DNA of 64,000 bases, from contig NZ_CP098813.1 in assembly GCF_036825535.1 (NCBI RefSeq), positions 620,001-684,000 of the forward strand, given 5' to 3'. The stretch comes from Parasalinivibrio latis. Its GTDB lineage: Bacteria > Pseudomonadota > Gammaproteobacteria > Enterobacterales > Vibrionaceae. The notes below the pieces were generated by a model. It did no database searches. It had not been told where the DNA came from and worked only from the letters and a program-made list of their open reading frames with translations. Position numbers and translations under genes: made by a program. Of this stretch, positions 35,776 to 43,945 are shown piece after piece (position 1 is the stretch's first letter; every line of letters starts with the position of its first letter).

Positions 35776-36282
35776 ATGTCTCAGTATACCGACGAACAGG
35801 TCGAGAAATTGGTAGAAGGTAAGCTCGACTGGAAAACCACCATGCGGATGTTGTCGATGCCGAAGGATCAGTCCCGGTTTGCGCAATATGTTAAAACGTT
35901 GCAGGCCAAAGTGGACTGGCAGGACAAGATTATCCTCCCTCTTGGGCCGCATCTGTACATCGCGCAACAAAAAGGGACAAACAAATGGCTGACAAAATGC
36001 CGCTGTGGCCATGAATTTGGCGATTACCGGGAGAACTGGAAGCTAAGTGCCGTGGTGTATGTCCGCGATACCAAAGACGCCATGCTGGAAGTCTACCCGG
36101 AACACATGCACCCGGATACAGACTGGCAGGTTTACCGGGAATACTACTGCCCCACATGCGGCATCATGCATGATGTGGAAGCGCCTACGCCCTGGTACCC
36201 GGTAATCCATGATTTCGAACCGGATATAGAAACCTTCTACAAAGAGTGGGTCAACCTTCCTTTGCCAGAAAAGACCAATTGA
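35776..36282 (+). CDS. acxC: Acetone carboxylase gamma subunit
   Basis: The 168-residue protein has the size of the 19-20-kDa gamma subunit. Cysteine pairs in KCRCGHEFGDYRENWK and YYCPTCGIMHDVEAPTP probably bind zinc, and the C-terminal PVIHDFEPDIE stretch is typical of the family. It is the last gene of acxABC, 24 bases after acxB with an AAGGAG ribosome binding site, and is followed by a terminator. Confidence 0.94.
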   Translation: MSQYTDEQVEKLVEGKLDWKTTMRMLSMPKDQSRFAQYVKTLQAKVDWQDKIILPLGPHLYIAQQKGTNKWLTKCRCGHEFGDYRENWKLSAVVYVRDTKDAMLEVYPEHMHPDTDWQVYREYYCPTCGIMHDVEAPTPWYPVIHDFEPDIETFYKEWVNLPLPEKTN

Positions 36283-36309
36283 TTTTCCCGCGCTAGTTGG
36301 GTGCTCTTT

Positions 36310-36335
36310 GGGCTTCCATTTGGGGGCCCTTTTTT
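36310..36335 (+). terminator. Terminator of acxABC
   Basis: An 8-bp stem including two to four G-U or G-C pairs (GGGCTTCC/GGGGGCCC, loop ATTT) is followed by six T. Confidence 0.75.
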
Positions 36336-36521
36336 AGTCAAATTTGATCTTCAAAAACTGCGGAGTAACTCATAAATATTTATCACATGAAATATAACCA
36401 TCACCAAACCATCAAAAAAATATATTAAAAGTGTCATCTCGTAATATTTCTGCAATATAACGTTCATAGCATGCTCACCAATGACATACATAACTGATAA
36501 AAATCACTGCGGAGTGAGCTT

Positions 36522-37670
36522 ATGAGCGTCCAGTCGAGCGCCATTAAACGGCCACAGTCGGCCACCCCTAACCGTGCCCTTCAATGGGTTGCCCTTTTGG
36601 CAATGCTTTACCTGTTGCTGGTGTCTGTAGGTATGATCGGAAGCGGCTTTAAGTGGGCTGCCGGTGAACAGGCAAAAGAGCTGTTTGCTTTTGCATCGAA
36701 CCCTGTTGCCGGCTTGATGATTGGTATCGTGGCAACCGCCCTTATCCAATCATCCAGTACCGTCACTTCCATCATCGTAGGCCTTGTTGCCGGTGGCCTC
36801 CCGGTAGAAACAGCCATCCCCATGGTGATGGGTGCCAATATCGGTACAACGGTAACCAACACTCTGGTCAGCCTGGGTCATGCCCGCTGCAAGGATGAGT
36901 TCCGCCGCGCCTTTACCTGTGCAACGGTTCACGACTTTTTCAACCTCTTTGCCGTTGTCATCTTCCTTCCGCTTGAAATGATGACTGGCCTGCTGAGCAA
37001 AATTTCTGCGTGGCTGGTTGCGCCATTGATGCACGCTGACAACCTCAGCATGAAGAGCCTCAATTTCATCAAGCCGATTACCAAACCGGTAGTTAACGGT
37101 GCCAAGTCCGTATTTGACGTACTGCCGGGCAACCTTGGCGGTGTCGCGCTGGTTGTATTCGGTATCCTGGCGGTGATTGTTGCTATTACCGTAATGGGCA
37201 AGCTGATGAAAAGCCTGATGGTCGGTAAAGCACGCGAAGTGTTAAACAGCGCCATCGGCCGAGGCCCGATCCACGGCATCGCTTCCGGTACCCTGGTCAC
37301 CATTCTGGTTCAGTCCTCTTCCACCACCACCAGCCTGGTTGTACCGCTGGTAGGCACCAACGTATTGAGTGTCCGCAAGGTTTACCCTTTCACGCTGGGT
37401 GCCAATATCGGTACCTGTGTAACTGCTCTGCTCGCAGCAACAGCGGTAACCGGTGACAACGCAGTATTTGCCCTGCAAATCGCTCTGGTTCACCTGACCT
37501 TCAATGTGCTGGGAATCCTGGTTATTTTCGGAATCCCATTCCTGCGCGAGTTGCCTCTTAAGTGTGCGGAAATCCTGGGTGATTACGCTGCCAGAACCAA
37601 GCTTGCAGTCGTGGCATACCTCGGATTGGTATTTCTTGTATTGCCAGGTATTGTGCTGTCAGTATCCTGA
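36522..37670 (+). CDS. Na+/phosphate cotransporter-like membrane protein (NptA family)
   Basis: The 382-residue membrane protein contains the duplicated family repeat. ALIQSSSTVTSIIVG with MGANIGTTVTN is near residues 70-110, and ILVQSSSTTTSLVVP with LGANIGTCVTA near 260-300. These QSSS repeats mark type II Na/Pi symporters. No C-terminal PhoU-like domain is present, so this is the short form. A GGAG ribosome binding site precedes the ATG. It has its own 180-base upstream region behind the acx terminator and its own terminator. The acetone carboxylase next door releases phosphate, but a functional link is only a guess. Confidence 0.88.
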   Translation: MSVQSSAIKRPQSATPNRALQWVALLAMLYLLLVSVGMIGSGFKWAAGEQAKELFAFASNPVAGLMIGIVATALIQSSSTVTSIIVGLVAGGLPVETAIPMVMGANIGTTVTNTLVSLGHARCKDEFRRAFTCATVHDFFNLFAVVIFLPLEMMTGLLSKISAWLVAPLMHADNLSMKSLNFIKPITKPVVNGAKSVFDVLPGNLGGVALVVFGILAVIVAITVMGKLMKSLMVGKAREVLNSAIGRGPIHGIASGTLVTILVQSSSTTTSLVVPLVGTNVLSVRKVYPFTLGANIGTCVTALLAATAVTGDNAVFALQIALVHLTFNVLGILVIFGIPFLRELPLKCAEILGDYAARTKLAVVAYLGLVFLVLPGIVLSVS

Positions 37671-37700
37671 CCACAGGCATTAAAACCTGATCCAAATATT

Positions 37701-37723
37701 AAGGGGCGGAATCGCCCCTTTTT
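37701..37723 (+). terminator. Terminator of the Na/Pi transporter gene
   Basis: An 8-bp stem (AAGGGGCG/CGCCCCTT, loop GAAT) is followed by a T-run. Confidence 0.9.
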
Positions 37724-38133
37724 GCATTGACGCAAGCAACGAAATCCAGTCAACAGTGTATTTACCCAAACCTCTACACTGTTTCTCACATTCCCCTACA
37801 AGCCTTCAATTGCCCCGTTCGCTATGCAAAGTCTATGCAGCGTAAAATCAGTTCCATTCATTAACATTGGGGTCGTTTGTGCCCTCCGTTACTGCTTTAC
37901 CCGGTTTGACACTATCCAAGACAGACCAACCGGAGGATAGAATCTATATATGCGTAACACATAGTCCCGAACTTACATGTACGGCACTACGACAGGCATT
38001 GCGCTTCATTCTTCATTGTGCGAAGCCTTGCAGGCGAGATGAATGTATAGCGAGGAAAACGTTTTGCAGCGATACCTAATTCAGCAGGGACATTGCAGGG
38101 GGTAGCGAGAAATGCGGGTTGTCATTCCCGATC
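37724..38133. other. Intergenic, no gene seen
   Basis: About 410 bases between two terminators. A 70-codon open frame at 37867-38079 has no convincing ribosome binding site or recognisable family. No tRNA or clear repeat is visible. Confidence 0.5.
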
Positions 38134-38163
38134 AAAAAAAAAAGGGCAGTGCAGACTGCCCTT
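38134..38163 (-). terminator. Terminator of melA
   Basis: A 9-bp stem (AAGGGCAGT/ACTGCCCTT, loop GCAG) is followed on the minus strand by a run of nine T. Confidence 0.9.
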
Positions 38164-38207
38164 CGCCAAAACTTATTCGGTGGTCGGCGAGTAAAGGAAG
38201 ATTTAGT

Positions 38208-39560
38208 TTATTGGGCCCACTGGGGCAGCCAGTCACCGTGCGCTTCGCGCAGACGGTCCACCAGCGCCCATATCTGGTCGAGGTCCAGTTCAGCGCCTGT
38301 ATGCGGGTCCATCATCGCTGCATGATAAATATGCTCCGGGTTTTCCGTCATCAGTGCTTCAACGACCAGGGACTGCACATTAATTGAGGAGCGCATGATC
38401 GCAGCAAGCTGTGGCGGCAATTCACCGATATAAATCGGCTGGATACCGTTATGGTCAACCAGGCATGGCACCTCAACTGCGCAGCCATCAGGCAGGGAAG
38501 TAATTAGGCCGGTATTGGCAACATTACCGTAAATGACAGTCGGTACCCCGGTCCAGGCGGCATTAATGATTTCAGAGGCGTATTCATCGCTCTTCCTGAT
38601 CTCAATTTCCGCTGCCCCTTGCAGCTCTGCCGACTCTTTCTTCCAGTTTTCAATCTGCTCAATACAGCGCATCGGGTATTCATCGAGAGGGATGGCAAAC
38701 TTCTTAATCAGGTCATCACGGCCTTCTTTGATAAACCAGGGTGTGTATTCAGCAAAGTGCTCTGAGCTTTCTGTCACGTAGTAGCCGGTACGTTTCATCA
38801 TTTCATAGCGGACGATGTTCTGGCAGCGCTCAGACTCCTGGCTGATAGCCCTTGGCAGCACGCCGTCGGCATAGCCTTTTTGCAGTTGCGGGTAGAGGTC
38901 GCGGTAGCTGCCGTCTTCCTGCCTTTCTTCATACTTGAGGAAAAATGCCTGGTGGTTAATACCGGCACAGCGGTACCGGATTTTGCTCATTGGGATATCC
39001 AGCTCTTTCGCCAGCAGCTCTGCGGTATGTTGCACGGAGTGACACAGGCCAACCTGCTTGATCGCCGGGTATTTTCTGGCAATCGCCCAGGTATTGATCG
39101 CCATCGGGTTAACGTATTGGAGCAACAGCGCTTCCGGGCACACTTCCAGCATATCTTCACACACTGACCACAGGTGCGGCACAGTGCGAAGGCCGCGCAT
39201 AATGCCGCCGATACCCAGCGTATCCGCAATGGTCTGGCGCAGGCCGAATTCTTTCGGAATTTCAAAATCGGTTATTGTACATGGATCGTAGCCGCCGACC
39301 TGGAAAGCAACGATGACGAAATCAGCGCCTTCCAGCGCCTCTTTCTGAACCAGGTGCGTTGAAATACACGCATCAACGCCGAGCTTGCCCACCATACGGT
39401 TAGCAACCGTTTCTGATTCACGGAGCCTTACCGGGTCAATATCCATCAGGGCAACTTCAGCCCCGCTCAAGGCATTGCGCTGCAGGATATCGCCGATGAT
39501 ATTTTTCATGAACACCGTCGAACCGGCACCGATAAATGTGATTTTTGGATACTTATTCAT
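38208..39560 (-). CDS. melA: Alpha-galactosidase, GH4 family
   Basis: The protein is 450 residues from the ATG at 39560, which has an AGGAAG ribosome binding site and gives the same length as E. coli MelA; the open frame extends 41 codons further without support. It opens with the NAD-binding motif ITFIGAGSTVF. GH4 features include the metal-binding cysteine and histidine regions (VGLCHSVQHT, AGINHQAFFLKYE) and YVNPMAINTWA. The enzyme needs NAD and a divalent metal and acts in the cytoplasm on melibiose and related alpha-galactosides. Its partner transporter is not in the window. The divergent melR-like gene is probably its activator. Confidence 0.95.
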   Translation of the reverse strand: MNKYPKITFIGAGSTVFMKNIIGDILQRNALSGAEVALMDIDPVRLRESETVANRMVGKLGVDACISTHLVQKEALEGADFVIVAFQVGGYDPCTITDFEIPKEFGLRQTIADTLGIGGIMRGLRTVPHLWSVCEDMLEVCPEALLLQYVNPMAINTWAIARKYPAIKQVGLCHSVQHTAELLAKELDIPMSKIRYRCAGINHQAFFLKYEERQEDGSYRDLYPQLQKGYADGVLPRAISQESERCQNIVRYEMMKRTGYYVTESSEHFAEYTPWFIKEGRDDLIKKFAIPLDEYPMRCIEQIENWKKESAELQGAAEIEIRKSDEYASEIINAAWTGVPTVIYGNVANTGLITSLPDGCAVEVPCLVDHNGIQPIYIGELPPQLAAIMRSSINVQSLVVEALMTENPEHIYHAAMMDPHTGAELDLDQIWALVDRLREAHGDWLPQWAQ

Positions 39561-39646
39561 GATTTTTGTCTTCCTAAATACCCGAAAGTGAATTTTGGTT
39601 TTCCTCTTCTCAATATTAAATTTAGATCTATACGTCTTGTGCTTTC

Positions 39647-39676
39647 TTCCGGAAAAAAACACTTCATTTCCGGAAA
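39647..39676. promoter_or_regulatory. Twin TTCCGGAA boxes between melA and melR
   Basis: TTCCGGAA occurs at 39647-39654 and again inside TTTCCGGAAA at 39667-39676. The centres are 21 bases apart, two helical turns, in the divergent control region. They may bind the MelR-like regulator, but the regulator is not proven. Confidence 0.5.
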
Positions 39677-39743
39677 TCAGCAATTGAGTTGAAGCATTGA
39701 TCGAACTCGACCAAAGTTAATTAAGAGGTAGGAGGACCGATTA

Positions 39744-40646
39744 ATGTTGCGAAGTGTTAATGAAAAGAGATTGATGCAAGAACCCAATGCTGAACCGAGC
39801 AACGTTCCGTATCAGAGGGCTATTTTGCTCGAGCACCACAAGCCGGAAATATGGGATAGTGTCTACCACCACCATGCTTCTATCGAGATTAACTTCCTGA
39901 AAGATTGCGATATGACTTACTCATTTTCTGAGCATAACGCACAGCTCCAGGGAGGATTCCTCACCCTTTTCTGGGGGACCTATCCACACCGGGTCATTGA
40001 CGTAAAGGGTGAAGGCACGATTACCAATATCTACGTTACCTTATCGCAATTTTTGCAATGGTCATTGCCTCAACCATTTATCAATGCGGTTCTTTCCGGC
40101 GCTGTCATCACAGCAAAAGAGCAGCGTATTGATGACTACTACCTGACTAAACGCTGGGCACAGGAACTGTGTGAACAGGACAGCGAATGGGACCGGCTCC
40201 ATGCACTTGAACTTGAAGCCCGCCTCTATCGGCTGGCAGTTGAGGGGTGGAATGAACTGATTCCTTCACGCCAGAAAGATGACCTCAAGGTGGTTGGCGG
40301 GAAAGCCATACTGCACTTCGAACGCATGCTCCGTTACATGTCCCAGAATTTTCCCAACCCTATCTCAATCCAGGATATTGCTGAGAGTTCCGGTGTTTCA
40401 GTGAGCTATGCGGTCATGCTGTTCCGCAAATTCCTGGGCCGTACCATGAAAGAACACCTGACGGAATTACGGCTCCAGCACGCCAAGATGCTGCTGACCG
40501 AATCCAACGCAAAAATTGTGTCTGTAGCCATTGAAAGCGGCTTCTCATCGATCTCCTGTTTCTACGATACCTTCCAAAAACATGTAAACACATCTCCGGC
40601 TGAATTCAGGAAAATCTCCAACCAAAGGAAAGTTCTCGTTGACTGA
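39744..40646 (+). CDS. melR: MelR-like AraC-family activator
   Basis: The 300-residue protein is close to E. coli MelR in length and layout. An N-terminal cupin-type sensor (VYHHHASIEINFLKDCDMTYSF, GGFLTLFWGTYPHRV) covers residues about 25-110. Two AraC helix-turn-helix motifs lie in the last 100 residues (ISIQDIAESSGVSVSYAVMLFRKFLG and VSVAIESGFSSISCFYDTFQKH). An AGGAGG ribosome binding site precedes the ATG. It is divergent from melA with a 183-base control region, as in the enteric mel locus. Confidence 0.88.
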   Translation: MLRSVNEKRLMQEPNAEPSNVPYQRAILLEHHKPEIWDSVYHHHASIEINFLKDCDMTYSFSEHNAQLQGGFLTLFWGTYPHRVIDVKGEGTITNIYVTLSQFLQWSLPQPFINAVLSGAVITAKEQRIDDYYLTKRWAQELCEQDSEWDRLHALELEARLYRLAVEGWNELIPSRQKDDLKVVGGKAILHFERMLRYMSQNFPNPISIQDIAESSGVSVSYAVMLFRKFLGRTMKEHLTELRLQHAKMLLTESNAKIVSVAIESGFSSISCFYDTFQKHVNTSPAEFRKISNQRKVLVD

Positions 40647-40660
40647 TACCCGGCAAACGG

Positions 40661-41542
40661 TCAGTTAGCATGCGTTTTTCGGTAAGCCTGGGGGCTGATA
40701 CCGCGAATCCGGCGAAACTGGCGGCTGAAGTTGGCGAAATTATTAAAGCCGACCTGATGGCTGATCTCCGCAATGGCATCATCCGTTTCATTCAACAAAA
40801 CACAAGCGCGCTGGATACGGACGCGGTTAACAAAATCAGTAAACCTGTGCCCGGTAGCATGGTGGAAAAAGCGTGAAAAGTAGGTTTCTTTCATCTCCAA
40901 CAAATCAGCAACCGTCTTGAGCCGTATGGGGTGATGGAAGTTATCCATGACATATTCAACCACCACATTTACCTTGCCTTGCAGGGAATCCGGGTCTTTG
41001 ACTTCGCTGGCTGGGAGACTGGAAAGTACCCGTGTTGATTTGGTACTCAGCTGGTTAAGGAAAGCAAGGAATTTAAGCAGCCTATCCATTCCGCTGGCTT
41101 TGCGGATTTCCAGGAATTTTTCCTTGGATTCGCTGAAAGGTACATCCGTAAATTCAATGCCCATTTTAGCCTGTTCCAGCATGCCTTTTAGCGCCACCAG
41201 CTCTGGAAAGACCCTGAGTGCATTCGGGATAAGCTCCGGGTTGAATTGGATAACCAGATCGCGTAGTTCGTGGCGTTCACCGGGAGCGAGGTTGCTCTCC
41301 CAATTGTGAGGCATCCACGGCCCCACCAGGGTCAGGTGGCCGGGAGCAAAAGGGCCTATGTAGTTACCGATCATCACTTTTCCACAGGTAACTGTTATCA
41401 GGTGAAGTTCGTACTGCTCATGGACGTGCCAGTGAATTCTTTCATGGGGTACGCCATGCTCCAGAAACCAAAATGACTCTTTGAAGTCAATGTACTCCCA
41501 GACAGGTTCGTCTTTGATTCTACTGGCCAATTGGCACCTCAC
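40661..41542 (-). CDS. AraC-family regulator of the polyol operon
   Basis: The 293-residue protein starts at GTG 41542. It has a cupin sensor (IHWHVHEQYELHLITVTCG, GHLTLVGPWMPHNW) and two C-terminal AraC helix-turn-helix motifs (RLKTVADLLEMKETYFSRFFHHATG and IAEISHQVGFNNFANFSRQFRRIRG). It lies 31 bases downstream of the xylulokinase gene at the end of the polyol operon and resembles MtlR-type activators of mannitol/arabitol clusters in pseudomonads. It converges with the melR-like gene, only 14 bases apart. Confidence 0.9.
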   Translation of the reverse strand: MRCQLASRIKDEPVWEYIDFKESFWFLEHGVPHERIHWHVHEQYELHLITVTCGKVMIGNYIGPFAPGHLTLVGPWMPHNWESNLAPGERHELRDLVIQFNPELIPNALRVFPELVALKGMLEQAKMGIEFTDVPFSESKEKFLEIRKASGMDRLLKFLAFLNQLSTKSTRVLSSLPASEVKDPDSLQGKVNVVVEYVMDNFHHPIRLKTVADLLEMKETYFSRFFHHATGHRFTDFVNRVRIQRACVLLNETDDAIAEISHQVGFNNFANFSRQFRRIRGISPQAYRKTHAN

Positions 41543-41573
41543 ACCCCTTGGTAATCAGCGGTTTTTCACCGCT

Positions 41574-43058
41574 TCAATTGCCTGCCATTCGCTTAGTCCG
41601 TGGTTTTTCATATTCCTGGTACAGCGCGGTAAACTCTGAATACTTGTCGCTGTATGCCTGATGGTTTTCCCTGTCAGGCTCGATCACCGCTATTACGTCA
41701 GGCTTGTGGCAAACCTCCGACGGCGTGGCACAGGAAACCTGGATTTGCGCCAGCCTGGCAGCGCCAAGGGCCGGGCCGGATTCGCTGTCTCTGTACCGGA
41801 CGACAGTACGATTGAGCACATCAGCAATGATTTGAAGCCAGAATTGGCTACGTGAACCACCACCAATGGCACCAATGGCTGGCACCACAGTGCCAGCCTC
41901 TGACATAGCCTGCTGACAGTCACGAAGGGAAAACGCAACACCTTCGAGCACCGCCTGCACCATGTGTTCCCGGGTGGTCGCTGCCGTTAGCTGATGGAAA
42001 CTTGCCGCTGCGAAAGGATTATTGTGAGGGGTGCGCTCCCCGGTCAGGTATGGCAGATAAACAGTTGGCATATCAACCCGGTATTGCTGTTCGGTTTCCG
42101 CCAGCAGTTTCCCGATATCTTCACCGCCACTGACACCGGCAAACCACATCAGGGGGCTGGCACCGTTGAGCATGCAAGCCATCTGGAACCATCGCGCCGG
42201 CACACAGTGGGCGAAACTGTGGATCAGGCTTTGCGGCCAGGGTTTGTAGCTATCTGTGGCGACAAAATACTGCGCCGAGGTACCAAGGGAGATAAAGGCA
42301 TTCCCGTCTTCCACCGCGCCGATTCCCGCCGCGCCGGCGGCCGCATCACCGCCTCCCGCAACAACCGGGATTCCCAATTTCAACCCCAAAAGATCCGCAG
42401 CTTCCCCGGAAAGAAAACCGCTGCATTCCGTGCCTTCCATTACATCCGGCAACTGGTTAACCCCCAGCCCACTCGCCTCTACCAATTCCGGGTGCCAGCG
42501 ACGTTTGGCCTCATCAAGCCACAGTGTCCCGGCAGCATCACACATATCGGTGACAAAGGTACGTGTGAGTTGGTACCGGACATAATCTTTTGGAAGTACC
42601 ACGGTGTGGATGGCATTGAAGATCTCTGGCTCATGCTTTTCCAGCCAAAGTAACTTAGGAGCAGTGAAGCCGGGCATCGCAGGGACACCGGCTTTGTCAC
42701 CTAAGCCGGAAACCTGCAGCTCAAGTTCAGCACACTCAGCAAAAGCCCGCCCGTCGTTCCAGAGGATGGCTGGGCGCAGCGGTTTTCCTTTGGCATCCAA
42801 AACTACTGCGCCATGCATCTGCCCGGACAACCCGATACCAACTGTATCCTGATAAGCATCAGGATGCGTCTGCTGCAACTCTGACAGCGCAGTTATGGTG
42901 CCATGCCACCAAGTATCCGGATCCTGTTCTGACCACAGTGGTTGGGGCTGACTGGCCGGGTAACTTCTACTGGCAGAACCCACAACCGAGCCGGATTCGT
43001 CCATGAGAATGGCCTTGACGGATGAAGTTCCTATGTCGATGCCGAGAAAATGCGCCAT
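41574..43058 (-). CDS. xylB: Xylulokinase
   Basis: The 494-residue FGGY carbohydrate kinase starts with the phosphate loop LGIDIGTSSVKAILMDESG. The sugar-site segment GLSGQMHGAVVLD is near residue 75, the catalytic aspartate in ILWNDGRAFAEC, and the C-terminal GGGSRSQFWLQIIADVLNRTV signature is present. It phosphorylates D-xylulose to xylulose-5-phosphate. In this operon the ketose would come from oxidation of D-arabinitol or xylitol by the neighbouring dehydrogenases. Confidence 0.93.
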   Translation of the reverse strand: MAHFLGIDIGTSSVKAILMDESGSVVGSASRSYPASQPQPLWSEQDPDTWWHGTITALSELQQTHPDAYQDTVGIGLSGQMHGAVVLDAKGKPLRPAILWNDGRAFAECAELELQVSGLGDKAGVPAMPGFTAPKLLWLEKHEPEIFNAIHTVVLPKDYVRYQLTRTFVTDMCDAAGTLWLDEAKRRWHPELVEASGLGVNQLPDVMEGTECSGFLSGEAADLLGLKLGIPVVAGGGDAAAGAAGIGAVEDGNAFISLGTSAQYFVATDSYKPWPQSLIHSFAHCVPARWFQMACMLNGASPLMWFAGVSGGEDIGKLLAETEQQYRVDMPTVYLPYLTGERTPHNNPFAAASFHQLTAATTREHMVQAVLEGVAFSLRDCQQAMSEAGTVVPAIGAIGGGSRSQFWLQIIADVLNRTVVRYRDSESGPALGAARLAQIQVSCATPSEVCHKPDVIAVIEPDRENHQAYSDKYSEFTALYQEYEKPRTKRMAGN

Positions 43059-43135
43059 GTCTGCGTCTGTCCTTTGATTGCGTTTTCTTACTTGTACCGT
43101 CAGTTAAGTTGTTTATCAACACAACGTCAGCCCAC

Positions 43136-43945
43136 TCAGCTCATCACGTTGCCCCCATCAACGTTATAGGTCTGGGCAGTGACATAGTCCGACATCCCGG
43201 ATGCCAGAAACAGTGCCGCGCCGCAAATATCCTCTGGCACCCCCATACGCCCAAGGGGTACGTCTTCCCCTACCAGGCGCTTTTTCTCACCGGGCTGACG
43301 ATGTTCATACCGGGCAAACAGACTGTCGACGTGATCCCACATGGGTGTATCCACCACGCCGGGGGAAATCGCATTTACGTTGATACCGTGCGGAGCAAGG
43401 GCCAGTGCAGCTGACTGGGTGTAACTGATGACCGCAGCCTTACTGGCGCAGTAGTGGGAAACCAGGGCTTCACCCCGTCGCCCGGCCTGTGACGCCATAT
43501 TGATGATTTTGCCGCCGTTTCCGGCATTGACCATCTCATCGGCAACCGCCTGCATCAGGAAAAACATGCCGTTGACGTTTACTCGGAACAGTCTTTCATA
43601 CTGGGCTTCATCGCTTTCCAGCAAAGGCCCCATGTCGAATACCGCCGCGTTATTGAAAAGAATGTCGATACTGCCAAAACTTTCCGTGCAACTTTCTACC
43701 AGTATTTTGCGGGCTGCACCGTCGCAGATGTTGGTCGGGACATAACGCACTGCTCCCGGATACTCAGCCATCAGTGCCCCGAGTTCCTCTGACGGGCTTT
43801 GCGGCAAATCCGCCACCACACAATTTGCCCCGTTTTCAGCAAATCCCCGGCACACCGACAATCCAATCCCACCATTTCCTCCACTGACTAGCGCTGTTTT
43901 TCCTGACAGCGCCGGCTTGCCATCTATTTCGATTCGGATATTCAT
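43136..43945 (-). CDS. Short-chain polyol/sugar dehydrogenase
   Basis: The 269-residue classical SDR has the cofactor loop SGGNGGIGLSV (about residues 21-31), NNAAVF, a catalytic serine in MASQAGRRG and the HYCASK tyrosine-lysine pair. It ends in the usual SDYVTAQTYNVDGG. Members in sugar-alcohol operons oxidise sorbitol, galactitol, iditol or xylitol. Its start overlaps the stop of the mannitol-type dehydrogenase gene by four bases. The exact polyol is not predictable. Confidence 0.9.
   Translation of the reverse strand: MNIRIEIDGKPALSGKTALVSGGNGGIGLSVCRGFAENGANCVVADLPQSPSEELGALMAEYPGAVRYVPTNICDGAARKILVESCTESFGSIDILFNNAAVFDMGPLLESDEAQYERLFRVNVNGMFFLMQAVADEMVNAGNGGKIINMASQAGRRGEALVSHYCASKAAVISYTQSAALALAPHGINVNAISPGVVDTPMWDHVDSLFARYEHRQPGEKKRLVGEDVPLGRMGVPEDICGAALFLASGMSDYVTAQTYNVDGGNVMS

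Noticed and set aside
37867..38387. Short plus-strand open frames near the end of melA
   Set aside because: One lies in spacer DNA without a ribosome binding site, the other runs through the melA terminator and coding region in antisense.
38208..39683. Longer melA start at 39683
   Set aside because: The extra 41 codons are AT-rich, lie in the control region and precede the well-placed ribosome binding site of the ATG at 39560, which gives the normal family length.
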